Position numbers and translations under genes: made by a program. A stretch of 39,465 bases of DNA. Source: CAIPVR01 sp049316905. GTDB taxonomy: Bacteria; Actinomycetota; Acidimicrobiia; Acidimicrobiales; Microtrichaceae. Under the pieces are notes generated by a model. That model searched no databases. It worked only from the letters and a program-made list of their open reading frames with translations, and was not told the DNA's origin. Location of the stretch: assembly GCA_049316905.1 (NCBI GenBank), contig JBMOJH010000019.1, positions 1-39,465 on the forward strand, in the 5' to 3' direction. Each line of letters starts with the position of its first letter. Position 1 is the stretch's first letter. Shown here one piece after another: positions 6,989 through 15,164 of this stretch.

Positions 6989-9900
6989 TCAGGCCCGCGC
7001 GAGCTGCACCAGGGCCGGCGCCGCGTCGGGCGTGACCACCCAGCCCCGGCCCGCGGCGGCGGGGAGCTCCTGGCGGAGCGGCAGCTCCGTGTGCAGCAGC
7101 GGCGGGTGCAGGTCGGGGTCGGGTCGCAGCAGGACGCCGGTGCGCAGCACCCGGAGCCGTCGGGCCACACCGCCGTAGCAGCGGGCCAGCGCGTCCGCCT
7201 CCGCGGTCGCGACCACCCGCACGGCGGATGCTCCGTCATCGGTGCCGGCGCTGGCCCGCACGAGCGAGAGGAGGGCGTCGTCGAGCCGGTCGCCGCCGGG
7301 GGCGTCGAGCAGGTCGGGCAGGTCGTCCACGAGGAGCAGCACCGGCGTGGTCGCGCCGGTTCCGAGGAGGTCGAGGACCAGGCCGGCCGCCTCGGACGGG
7401 TCGCCGCGCCGGCCGTCGATCCGCACGACGGTCGTTCCCGCGCCGCCGGCGGCGACGCGCCCGGCAAGCAGCTCGAGGGCGGCGCTGCGGCCCGCCCGGG
7501 GCGGGCCGATCACCAGCGCGTGCGAACGCGACAGGTCGAGGCCGATCGGGCGGGCCGCACCGGGCACCGGATCGTCGGCCGCGGGGCCCAGCGGGATCCA
7601 CCAGCCGTCCGCCGGTGGCAGGTCCGCGGCCGGGACCTCGGTCGGCAGCCGCGCGATCCCCACGGGACCGGCGGGACGGCGTGGAGGGTCGCCCACGACG
7701 ACCTGCACCGGGTGGCCGCCGAGGACCCCGCGTCCGGCCGGTGTCGACGCGTCGAACAGCCCCGGTGCCGCGCCGGCCGCCTCGAGGTCGTCGGGCGAGC
7801 CGCGCAGGACGAGGCGGTGCGTCAGTGCCGAGCGCAGGTCCGGCGGTACCTCCGACGGCCGCCGGGCCGCCACCGCCATGTGCACCCCGGTGGCCCGGCC
7901 GTGGGTGGCCAGGCGACCGAGCAGACGCGCGGCCTCGCCCCGGTTCACGTGGTCGTGCAGGTCGAGGAACGGGCCGATGCCGTCGACGAGCACCAGCGCG
8001 GGTGCGGTGCCGGGCGGCCGCTCGCACAGGTGGCGCAGCAGCCGGAGGTCGCGTTCGGTGTCGCCGAGCACGATCCGGTCCACCAGCGCGGCGTCGGACG
8101 CGTCGGGCGCGCCGTCCGCGCCGAGCAGGTGCACCGACCACACTCCTTCCGGATGACCGGCCGCGGCGACGGCGAGGGCGCGCAGCGCGGTGCTGCGACC
8201 CGAGCCGGGCCCGCCGAGGACCAGGACCCCGCCCGCGGTGAGGTCGACCACGAGCGGCGGGCGGTCCTGCAGGTCGGGCCGGTCCACCCAGCCGACGGCC
8301 AGGCGGCCGGGGCGTGGGTCGGGCGGGGGCGGGGCCATCGTCTCGGCCAGGGGCGGGAGCCACGGGGCCGCCGGCGTGGGCCGACCCTCCGACGCGGCGC
8401 GACACGTGGTCACCGCGGTGGCGAGCTCGGACGGCCCGCCCCCGTCGTGGGTGCCGCCGCCCTCGTCACCCGGCACCGCGGCGGCGAGCGGACGCACCAC
8501 CACCGTCCGGTGGCGGACGGGCCCCGCGCACGACGCCACCCGGACGGGCTGCAGCCGGTCCGGGCCGGTGCGCAGCAGGGCGGTACCGGGGCGGGAGCGG
8601 GGGAGCGTCGCCGCGTCGGGCGCGCCGAGGACGTCGTCGCTGTCGGCGGCGTCGGCCACCCGCAGGGCGATCCGGAGCTCGGTGTTCGCCCGGATCGCGT
8701 CGGTCACGGCGTCGGCCGGACGTTGCGTGGCGAGGACCAGGTGGATGCCGAGGCTCCGGCCGCGCCGGGCGATGTCGAGCACGCCGTCGACGAAGTCGGG
8801 AACCTCGCGGGCGAGCGTGGCGAACTCGTCGACCACCACCACGAGCCGCGGTGGGGGCGGGCCGACCGTGGCCGTTTCCCGGCGACGCAGCTCCGCGCCC
8901 AGCGCCACGAGCGCCCGCGCGCAGAGGGCGGGGGTGAGGTCGGTGACCACGCCGACGGCGTGGGGCAGGTCCGCGAGGGGCGCGAAGGTCTCGCCGCCCT
9001 TGTAGTCCACGAGTAGGAACGACAGGCGCTCGGGTGGGTGGTGCAGGGCGAGCGACAGTACGAGCGTGCGGAGCAGCTCGCTCTTGCCCGACCCGGTGGT
9101 GCCGGCCACCAGGGCGTGCGGGCCGTCCGCGGCGAGGTCCACCCCGATCACGCCGTCGGAACCCAGGCCGAGCGGCGCGCCCACCTCGTCGCGGTGCGGC
9201 ACGGTGATGGCCGCGTCCCAGCGGGCCCGGAGGTGGGCCGGGTCGGTGAGTCGGCGCACGTCGTCGAGCAGGTCCGCCAACGTGGGGCCCGCGCCGCCAC
9301 CCGCGGCGCCCGTCCCCTCGGGCACCAACGGCGACAGGGCCCGCGCCGCGGTGCGCGCCGAGTCGACGTCGAGCGGTTCCGCGTCGAACGGCCTCGGCGG
9401 TGACGCCGGGAGCTGGAGGGTCGTGGTCGCGGCGCACCGCACGACGGCCCGCAGGTCGTCGGGCAGCTCCTGCGGTCGGGCGGCGAGCCACACCGTGGCC
9501 GGCTCCGGCGAGCGTGAGAGACCGCGCCGCTGGGCCGGTGTCGGGTCGTCGACCACCCGGAGGGCGCGGTCGCCGGCGGCGCCGTGGTGGGGGAGCCAGG
9601 CGGCCCACTCCCAGCGCGGCGCGGCAGCCGGGCCGGCCACGATCTCGAGCGCCAGCTCGTCGGGGCCGTGGGCCGCGGCGGCCTGCACCACCACGGCCCG
9701 GGCGAGGCCGAGCGCGAGGTCCCCGGCACCGGCGATGCCGAGCCCGTCGCGCAGGTCGACCGTGAGGGGTCGCACCGTCCGGTCGGCCGCGGCGACCGCG
9801 TCGGTCAGCTCCGTCCGGAGCGTGCGACGTCCGCCGACGGGGACCCGGGGGCGACGGTCGCCCGTGCACGATCGCGTACCGAGGCGGACCACCAGCTCAC

Positions 9901-10897
9901 CGTCGGCCGCCGCCGACCACGGCTCGGCGGTGCCCGCCGCGATCGCCGCGGCAACGGCGGTGACCGGCGGGGAGCCGGCCTCGTCGCGACGGCGGTCCTC
10001 CTCGTGCGACGCCGCCAGGGCCGCCACGGCCTCGGCGAGGTCGGCGCGGAACTCCCGGACCCGGAAGCGTTCCTCGGCACGCCATTCGCGGCGCTGCTCC
10101 GACGCGGCGGCGAGGACGAAGAGGAAGCTCGCGAGCACGAAGCCGACCACCGCGGGGCTGCGGGTTGCCCACCACAACCCGGCGCCGAGCAGGAGCGGCA
10201 CCACGGCGGTGAGGACAGGGAGGCCCGGCCGCCGGTTGGCGGTGGGGGGCGTGGGGAACTCGACCGGGTCGCGGGGTTCCGGTGGGCCGCCGCCGGCGGG
10301 GCGTGCCGGCGGCGGCCACCGTCTCCGGGCCCGCGAGAGGGGGTGGAACGGGCCCGGCGAAGGGGGACGGAGCGTGCCGTCGAGAACGAGCGTGGCGACC
10401 TCGTCGCCGATGCGGAGGAGTGAGCCGTCGACGGGCCGGGCGCTGCGGCCGACCCGCTCGCCGTCGAGATGGACCCGGGCGTCCCCGGCGGTGACCAGCA
10501 GCAGGCGCTCGGTGACCTCGAGGTGGACACCCCCGGCGAGCTGGTTGCTCCCGTAGTGCAGGGTGCGGGACCGGCGCCCCGGTCCCTGCAGTCGGACGGG
10601 GGCGGTCAGTGGTGGACGGTCCGTGGCCAGGTGACCGGGCACCACCTCGACCGTGCTCCCCGATGGCGGCGCCGACCGCGACGCCGGGTCACCGGGCGCC
10701 GGGACCGGGTGGTGCGCACCGGGCCGTTCACCGCCCGGGCCGCCCCGACGGAGGGTGCGCAGCGTGAGGGGACCGGCCGGGGACCCCGGCGGCGCCGGCG
10801 CCACCCCGGCGAGGGCGACGGCCAGGTCACCGACCGTCGTGCCCGCGGCCACCTCCACCGCGACGTCGCGCTGGCCGACCCGGTACCGCAGGAGCAT
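6989..10897 (-). CDS. EccC/EssC-type FtsK-SpoIIIE ATPase of a type VII-like secretion system
   Basis: This 1302-residue membrane motor would drive export of WXG100-type substrates. In order: a short beta-grasp-like start (1-30), a Pro/Gly linker, an FHA-like domain (about 105-175), two membrane helices (about 225-264), and three FtsK/SpoIIIE modules. Module 1 is intact, with GTTGSGKS at 599-606 and VVVVDEFA with Asp690-Glu691. Module 2 has GGPGSGRS (895-902) and module 3 has GPPRAGRS (1131-1138), so both replace the Walker A Lys with Arg. The FHA part plus a single chain resembles EssC more than split mycobacterial EccCa/EccCb. Its ATG shares one base with the stop of the WXG100 gene. No eccB, eccD, eccE or mycosin gene is nearby. 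Confidence 0.92.
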   Translation of the reverse strand: MLLRYRVGQRDVAVEVAAGTTVGDLAVALAGVAPAPPGSPAGPLTLRTLRRGGPGGERPGAHHPVPAPGDPASRSAPPSGSTVEVVPGHLATDRPPLTAPVRLQGPGRRSRTLHYGSNQLAGGVHLEVTERLLLVTAGDARVHLDGERVGRSARPVDGSLLRIGDEVATLVLDGTLRPPSPGPFHPLSRARRRWPPPARPAGGGPPEPRDPVEFPTPPTANRRPGLPVLTAVVPLLLGAGLWWATRSPAVVGFVLASFLFVLAAASEQRREWRAEERFRVREFRADLAEAVAALAASHEEDRRRDEAGSPPVTAVAAAIAAGTAEPWSAAADGELVVRLGTRSCTGDRRPRVPVGGRRTLRTELTDAVAAADRTVRPLTVDLRDGLGIAGAGDLALGLARAVVVQAAAAHGPDELALEIVAGPAAAPRWEWAAWLPHHGAAGDRALRVVDDPTPAQRRGLSRSPEPATVWLAARPQELPDDLRAVVRCAATTTLQLPASPPRPFDAEPLDVDSARTAARALSPLVPEGTGAAGGGAGPTLADLLDDVRRLTDPAHLRARWDAAITVPHRDEVGAPLGLGSDGVIGVDLAADGPHALVAGTTGSGKSELLRTLVLSLALHHPPERLSFLLVDYKGGETFAPLADLPHAVGVVTDLTPALCARALVALGAELRRRETATVGPPPPRLVVVVDEFATLAREVPDFVDGVLDIARRGRSLGIHLVLATQRPADAVTDAIRANTELRIALRVADAADSDDVLGAPDAATLPRSRPGTALLRTGPDRLQPVRVASCAGPVRHRTVVVRPLAAAVPGDEGGGTHDGGGPSELATAVTTCRAASEGRPTPAAPWLPPLAETMAPPPPDPRPGRLAVGWVDRPDLQDRPPLVVDLTAGGVLVLGGPGSGRSTALRALAVAAAGHPEGVWSVHLLGADGAPDASDAALVDRIVLGDTERDLRLLRHLCERPPGTAPALVLVDGIGPFLDLHDHVNRGEAARLLGRLATHGRATGVHMAVAARRPSEVPPDLRSALTHRLVLRGSPDDLEAAGAAPGLFDASTPAGRGVLGGHPVQVVVGDPPRRPAGPVGIARLPTEVPAADLPPADGWWIPLGPAADDPVPGAARPIGLDLSRSHALVIGPPRAGRSAALELLAGRVAAGGAGTTVVRIDGRRGDPSEAAGLVLDLLGTGATTPVLLLVDDLPDLLDAPGGDRLDDALLSLVRASAGTDDGASAVRVVATAEADALARCYGGVARRLRVLRTGVLLRPDPDLHPPLLHTELPLRQELPAAAGRGWVVTPDAAPALVQLARA

Positions 10898-11163
10898 CAG
10901 CCCGAGGAGGCCTGCGTCTGCTGGGTGACGTTGGCGGCGACCTGCTGCGCCGCACCGTTCAGTTCGGCGGCGATGCGGGTCAGCTGGGCCTTGTGGGTGC
11001 CGTCCCAGTCGCCGCGGAACTTCGCGGCGTCCGGGCCCTCCCACCAGGCCGAGCGGAGGAGCCCGTCGAGCTTGGCCGCCAGCGAGGTGATCGCGTCGGC
11101 ATCCGCGCGGAGTTGGCGCTGCAGGTTGGTGAGGGCGTCGGGATCGAGTCCGAGCTTGGCCAT
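10897..11163 (-). CDS. WXG100 family protein (ESAT-6-like)
   Basis: The product is 88 residues, alpha-helical, with a Trp-Glu-Gly turn at 41-43 between two helices, the hallmark of WXG100 secretion substrates. The N-terminal helix has LTNLQRQLRADADAITSLAAKL and the C-terminal helix LTRIAAELNGAAQQVAANV. The C-terminal YxxxD/E signal of mycobacterial partners is not present, so it may be a homodimer or use another signal. GGGAGGA precedes the ATG on this strand. The stop overlaps the EccC-type start by one base, and the DUF5317 gene lies 72 bases upstream on the same strand, so all three may be one operon. Confidence 0.9.
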   Translation of the reverse strand: MAKLGLDPDALTNLQRQLRADADAITSLAAKLDGLLRSAWWEGPDAAKFRGDWDGTHKAQLTRIAAELNGAAQQVAANVTQQTQASSG

Positions 11164-11235
11164 GTGGTCCTCCCGTGGGTGCGGGGCCGGCGTGTCCGGC
11201 CACGAGGAGGACTCAACCGCAACCGGGCGGCGCTG

Positions 11236-12003
11236 TCAGCGGGGAGGGCTGCCCGGTCCCACGCCGGTCGTGCCCCCGCGCCGGCGCCGGCCGCCGCTGC
11301 GCCCGAGCCGCGACGGGTGGAGCCCCGGGCCGCGCCGGGGTGCGGGGCCGCGGCCGAGCGCGTCGAGGGCGCTGCGGTAGTCGGACGGTCCGCCGAACCC
11401 GCCGCCCCGGGCGCCGCCGCTGCGGTACGCGGAACCGGACCCCGAGCCCATCAGGCTGATGGACGTGGCCGGCCCGGCCACCTCGTAGCGGCGCACGACG
11501 CTGGCGGTCACCAGACAGAGCCCGACGAGCATGAGGATGTCGCCGATCGAGATCACCTGGCCCCACGGCAGCGGGATCGTGTCGCCGAGAAGGCCCAGCA
11601 ACCCGCCGTCGAGGGTCCGCCCGCCGTGCACGACGAGGTTCGCTGCGTTCCCGTCCTCCACCGCGCCGGAGGCCTCGAGCGCCCAGCGGCTCACCGGCCG
11701 CCCCCAGTTGATGAGCGTCACGAACAGGTTGAGCCCGAGCCCGACGGCCACGAGGACCATGCCGCCCACCCGCAGGTTCACCACCGCGAACGCGAGCAGG
11801 AGGCAGAGGGCGACGAGGCGCACGAGCGTGATGAGGCCGCCGCCCCACGGGACGATGTCGAGGATGACGGTCAGCACCACGCCGGCGACGAGCAGCTGCC
11901 AGAGCGGGGGGCGCCAGTCGAGGAGGTTGTCGACGCGGCCGCCCCAGCGGATCCCGAGGGCCATCCCGATGCCCAGGGCGAGGAGCGTCGGTACCAGCGC
12001 CAC
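11236..12003 (-). CDS. DUF5317 family membrane protein
   Basis: The product is 255 residues. It begins at GTG 12001-12003 and carries about five hydrophobic segments in the first 180 residues. The early GMALGIRWGGRVDNLLDWR motif and the later GDTIPLPWGQVISIGDILMLVG motif are characteristic of DUF5317 proteins. The last 75 residues are Gly, Arg and Pro rich and probably disordered. The role is unknown. It lies upstream of the WXG100 and EccC-type genes, so it may belong to that operon. Its promoter box shares two bases with the -10 box of the divergent enoyl-CoA hydratase gene. Confidence 0.85.
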   Translation of the reverse strand: MALVPTLLALGIGMALGIRWGGRVDNLLDWRPPLWQLLVAGVVLTVILDIVPWGGGLITLVRLVALCLLLAFAVVNLRVGGMVLVAVGLGLNLFVTLINWGRPVSRWALEASGAVEDGNAANLVVHGGRTLDGGLLGLLGDTIPLPWGQVISIGDILMLVGLCLVTASVVRRYEVAGPATSISLMGSGSGSAYRSGGARGGGFGGPSDYRSALDALGRGPAPRRGPGLHPSRLGRSGGRRRRGGTTGVGPGSPPR

Positions 12004-12009
12004 GACCGG

Positions 12010-12019
12010 AAACTAGCGT
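12010..12019. promoter_or_regulatory. Overlapping divergent -10 boxes
   Basis: Plus strand: TAGCGT at 12014-12019, 7 bases before the ATG at 12027. Minus strand: TAGTTT at 12010-12015, 6 bases before the GTG at 12003. The two boxes share the TA at 12014-12015, so the two promoters should exclude each other. Confidence 0.55.
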
Positions 12020-12026
12020 CAGGTGC

Positions 12027-12836
12027 ATGCCGCCAGCACCCGCCAGTCCCTCCGTGTCCGGTGACGAGCTGCTGCTCGAGGTCGCCGACGGCGTGGCGAC
12101 GCTCACGATCAACCGGCCGGAACGACGCAACGCGCTGAGCTGGGCGGTGATCGGTGGCCTGCGCGACGTGGTCGCCCGGTTGCGTGACGACCCGGCGGTC
12201 CGCGTGGTGATCCTGACCGGTGCGGGCGACCGGGCCTTCTGCGCGGGGGCGGACCTGACCGGCATGCGCGCGGAGGACGGCTACGCGGCGGTGCACGATG
12301 CCCGCGGCGAGCTCGCCCGCCTGTTCGACGACTTCTGGAACCTGGGCAAGCCGACCGTCGCCCGCGTGCGCGGGTTCTGCCTGGCCGGCGGGTTCGGGCT
12401 GGCGCTGTCGTGCGACCTGGTGGTGGCGGCGGACGACGCGGTGTTCGGCACCCCGGAGATCGACGTGGGCCTGTGGCCGTACATGATCACCGTGCCGCTG
12501 TGCCGATCGATGCCGCCGAAGAAGGCGCTCGAGCTGATGATGACCGGCCGGCGGATCGACGCGGCCGAGGCGGACCGGCTCGGGATCCTCTCGCGGCTGG
12601 TCCCGGTGGAGGGTCTCGACGCGGCGGTGGACGAGCTGGCCGGGACGCTGGCCGCCAAGTCGCCGTCGGTCATGCGGTTGGGGCGCGACAGCTTCTACTC
12701 GGTGTGGGACATGGCCGCGGCCGACGCGTTGCGCCTGCTGCACCCGATGCTCACGGTCACGACCGAGCTCGAGGACGCGGCCGAGGGGATCGCGGCGTTC
12801 GTCGAGAAGCGCCCACCCAACTGGACCGGCCGCTGA
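12027..12836 (+). CDS. Enoyl-CoA hydratase/isomerase family protein
   Basis: The product is 269 residues, a standard crotonase. NRPERRNAL is at 29-37. FCAGADLTGM (71-80) and GFCLAGGFGLALSCD (116-130) form the oxyanion hole that binds the acyl-CoA thioester. Of the two catalytic Glu residues of true hydratases, the second is present (PEIDVGLWP, Glu144), whereas the position usually Glu in the AGGxELA motif is Gly124. It could therefore be an isomerase or a hydratase of altered specificity. It leads a cluster with a carboxyltransferase, a biotin carrier and a second crotonase, pointing to acyl-CoA catabolism. The start is leaderless. Confidence 0.92.
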   Translation: MPPAPASPSVSGDELLLEVADGVATLTINRPERRNALSWAVIGGLRDVVARLRDDPAVRVVILTGAGDRAFCAGADLTGMRAEDGYAAVHDARGELARLFDDFWNLGKPTVARVRGFCLAGGFGLALSCDLVVAADDAVFGTPEIDVGLWPYMITVPLCRSMPPKKALELMMTGRRIDAAEADRLGILSRLVPVEGLDAAVDELAGTLAAKSPSVMRLGRDSFYSVWDMAAADALRLLHPMLTVTTELEDAAEGIAAFVEKRPPNWTGR

Positions 12837-12877
12837 CCCGGTCCCGGTTCTCCGGCGGCGCGACCCGGCCCCTGTGC

Positions 12878-12883
12878 CACACT
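12878..12883 (+). promoter_or_regulatory. Weak -10-like box before the carboxyltransferase gene
   Basis: CACACT ends 7 bases before the GTG at 12891. It fits the spacing seen at other starts here but lacks the initial T. Confidence 0.25.
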
Positions 12884-12890
12884 CCCGGAC

Positions 12891-14495
12891 GTGACCGAGG
12901 GAACCGACGCCGTGGACGACCGCTACAACTGGGGCCCCCTCGTCGAGGACCTCCGCGAGCGCCGGGCCACGGCGCTCGCGATGGGCGGTCCCGAGCGGGT
13001 GGAGCGTCAACGGTCCCTCGGCAAGTGGCCGGTCCGCGAGCGCCTCGACGCGCTGCTCGATCCGGGCTCCTTCGTGGAGTACGGCCTCCTCGCCGACCAC
13101 ATGGACCCGACGCTGGCCGCCAAGGGCCACTTCGCGGCCGACGGGTGCGTCACCGGCATCGGCCGCATCGACGGCCGCCGGGTCGCCGTGTGCGCCTACG
13201 ACTTCACCGTGCAGGCCGGCTCGATGGGCAAGGTCAACGAGTTCAAGGTGACCCGCATGCGCGAGCTCGTGCTCCGCCAGCGCATCCCGATCATCTGGCT
13301 GCTCGACTCCGCCGGCGCCCGCATCACCTCCGACGCCGGTTCGACGTTCGCGGCCAACGGCGCCCTCTTCCGCGAGCAGGTCACCCTGTCCGGGGTGGTG
13401 CCCCAGGTGGCCGCGATGGTGGGCCACTGCGCGGCGGGCACCGCGTACATCCCGGCCCTCGCGGACTTCGTCCCGATGGTGAAGGGCACCTCCTCCATGG
13501 CCCTCGCCGGCCGACACCTCGTGAAGGCGGCCACCGGCGAGGACGTCACCGAGGAGGAGATGGGCGGCTCCGAGGTCCACACGAAGGTCTCCGGCGTGGC
13601 CGACCGGGAGGTGGCCGACGACGACGAGTGCCTCCGGATCGTGCGCGAGTACCTGTCGTACTTCCCGGCGAACAACACCGAGGCGGTCCCGTCGGTCGCC
13701 ACCGACGACCCGGTCGACCGGCGCTGCGAGGAGCTCTACCGGATCGTCCCCACGGCACCCCGCCGGGCCTACGACATGCACAAGGTGATCGACGTCGTGG
13801 TCGACCGCCGGCCCGACGGCACCCCGGACTTCTTCGAGATGAAGGCGGCCTGGGCCCGCAACCTGGTGACCGGCCTCGCCCGGGTGGGCGGCCGGTCGGT
13901 GGGGATCGTGGCGTCCAACCCGATGGTCCTCGGCGGCGCGCTCGACGTGAACTCCGCCGACAAGGCCGCCCGCTTCGTCTGGCTGTGCGACGCGTTCGGG
14001 ATCCCGCTGGTGTTCCTCCACGACGTGCCCGGCTTCGTGGTCGGCACGGCGGTGGAGAAGCAGGGGATCATCCGCCACGGCGCCAAGATGCTGTTCGCGA
14101 TCTCCGAGGCGACCGTGCCGAAGGTGTCGATCGTGGTCCGCAAGAGCTACGGCGCCGGGTACTTCGTGATGAACGGCCTGGCCTACGAGGCCGACTACCT
14201 CGCCGTCTGGCCGGCCGCGGAGATCGCGGTGATGGGTCCCGACGGCATGGTCAACATCACGATGCGCAAGCACCTCGAGAACTTCGAGGAGGGCGAGGCC
14301 CGCAACACCGAGCGCATCCGCCTGGCCGAGGAGTTCCGGTCGAACATCGATCCGTACGTCGCCGCGGGCCACGGGATGGTCGACGACGTGATCGACCCGG
14401 CGGAGACCCGCCACGCGATCTGGAGGGGCCTCGAGGTGTCGGCCACCAAGCAGGTCCAGCGCCCCTGGCGGAAGCACGGCGTGCTCCCGGTCTGA
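12891..14495 (+). CDS. Acyl-CoA carboxylase beta subunit (carboxyltransferase)
   Basis: This 534-residue cytoplasmic protein transfers CO2 from carboxybiotin to an acyl-CoA. The N half has KWPVRERLDALLDPGSFVE, LLDSAGARITSD and AMVGHCAAGTAYIPALADFV with MVKGTSSMALAGR. The C half has NPMVLGGALDVNSADKAARF, FLHDVPGFVVG and VVRKSYGAGYFVMNGLAYE. Both crotonase-fold halves are complete. The substrate (propionyl-, methylcrotonyl- or longer acyl-CoA) cannot be fixed from sequence. A separate biotin carrier lies downstream, but no biotin carboxylase is in the window. GTG 12891 is used since conserved sequence follows closely. Confidence 0.94.
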   Translation: MTEGTDAVDDRYNWGPLVEDLRERRATALAMGGPERVERQRSLGKWPVRERLDALLDPGSFVEYGLLADHMDPTLAAKGHFAADGCVTGIGRIDGRRVAVCAYDFTVQAGSMGKVNEFKVTRMRELVLRQRIPIIWLLDSAGARITSDAGSTFAANGALFREQVTLSGVVPQVAAMVGHCAAGTAYIPALADFVPMVKGTSSMALAGRHLVKAATGEDVTEEEMGGSEVHTKVSGVADREVADDDECLRIVREYLSYFPANNTEAVPSVATDDPVDRRCEELYRIVPTAPRRAYDMHKVIDVVVDRRPDGTPDFFEMKAAWARNLVTGLARVGGRSVGIVASNPMVLGGALDVNSADKAARFVWLCDAFGIPLVFLHDVPGFVVGTAVEKQGIIRHGAKMLFAISEATVPKVSIVVRKSYGAGYFVMNGLAYEADYLAVWPAAEIAVMGPDGMVNITMRKHLENFEEGEARNTERIRLAEEFRSNIDPYVAAGHGMVDDVIDPAETRHAIWRGLEVSATKQVQRPWRKHGVLPV

Positions 14496-14510
14496 CCCCT
14501 CCGGGCCGTC

Positions 14511-14516
14511 TAGGTT
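14511..14516 (+). promoter_or_regulatory. -10 box, leaderless start at 14523
   Basis: TAGGTT ends 6 bases before the ATG of the four-helix membrane protein. Confidence 0.5.
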
Positions 14517-14522
14517 GCGGCC

Positions 14523-14927
14523 ATGGGCATCGAGTCGACCGGTTACAAGATCCTGCTGCTCGTCCACCTCCTCGCGGTGGTCGTGGCGTTCGGCGGCAAC
14601 TTCATCCAGCCGATGCTGCGTCGGGCGGGCAACGCGTCCGACGAGGCGTTCGGCAAGGCGGTGATGTTCATCCAGCTCCCCGCGGTGATCGTGCTGTGGG
14701 TGGCCGGCATGGGCCTCGTGGGCATGAGCGACGAGCTGTACCAGCTGAGCCAGACCTGGATCCTCATCGCGCTCGTCGCGTTCCTGGTCGCGGCGGTGGT
14801 CACGTTCCTGGTGGGGCGGGCCTACCGCAACGGCTCGGGCGACAAGGTGGCCCCGCTCGTCGGCGTCCTCCACCTGAGCCTGCTGGTCGGCGTCATCGTC
14901 ATGGTGTGGAAGCCGGGCCTCGCGTGA
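14523..14927 (+). CDS. Four-helix membrane protein, DUF2269-like
   Basis: The product is 134 residues with four hydrophobic helices at about 8-28, 48-66, 78-98 and 110-130. LLVHLLAVVVAFGGNF near the start and LWVAGMGLVGM in the middle resemble small DUF2269-type integral membrane proteins of unknown function. It sits between the carboxyltransferase and the biotin carrier, and its stop overlaps the start of the carrier (GTGA), so the two are coupled. The carboxyltransferase-membrane-biotin order recalls sodium-pumping decarboxylases, but this protein is far too small to be their pump subunit. Confidence 0.7.
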   Translation: MGIESTGYKILLLVHLLAVVVAFGGNFIQPMLRRAGNASDEAFGKAVMFIQLPAVIVLWVAGMGLVGMSDELYQLSQTWILIALVAFLVAAVVTFLVGRAYRNGSGDKVAPLVGVLHLSLLVGVIVMVWKPGLA

Positions 14928-15145
14928 GCACGGAGGTCCGCGCGGAGATCACCGCGAACGTGTGGCAGGTCCCGGCGGAGCCGGGCCAGAAGGTGGCCGA
15001 GGGCGACGAGCTCGCGATCCTCGAGTCCATGAAGATGGAGATCCCCGTCACCGCCCCCGTTCCCGGCACGGTCGCGTCGGTGGCGGTCGCCCCCGACGAC
15101 CAGGTGGTCGAGGGCGACCTCATCTGCGTGATCGACCCCGACTGA
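14924..15145 (+). CDS. Stand-alone biotin carboxyl carrier protein (TB7.3-like)
   Basis: The product is only 73 residues, a bare biotinyl domain. LESMKMEIPV gives the biotinylated Lys37 with the conserved Met on both sides; GTVASVAVAPDDQVVEGDLI completes the fold. The size and sequence match mycobacterial TB7.3 (Rv3221c-type) carriers rather than long AccB proteins. GTG 14924 overlaps the stop of the membrane protein gene by four bases. It would carry CO2 between a biotin carboxylase encoded elsewhere and the carboxyltransferase upstream, though TB7.3-like proteins have no firmly settled partner. Confidence 0.93.
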   Translation: MSTEVRAEITANVWQVPAEPGQKVAEGDELAILESMKMEIPVTAPVPGTVASVAVAPDDQVVEGDLICVIDPD

Positions 15146-15164
15146 GCGCAGGAGGGCGACGCCC

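Noticed and set aside
11871..14873. Minus-strand open frame of 1000 codons across the carboxylase cluster
   Set aside because: It is a shadow of the carboxyltransferase and crotonase genes: low-complexity His, Asp, Arg and Val composition and no domain.
12891..15145. A sodium-pumping acyl-CoA decarboxylase (carboxyltransferase, membrane subunit, biotin subunit)
   Set aside because: The membrane protein has only four helices and 134 residues; the pump subunit of that family is much larger. An acyl-CoA carboxylase fits better.
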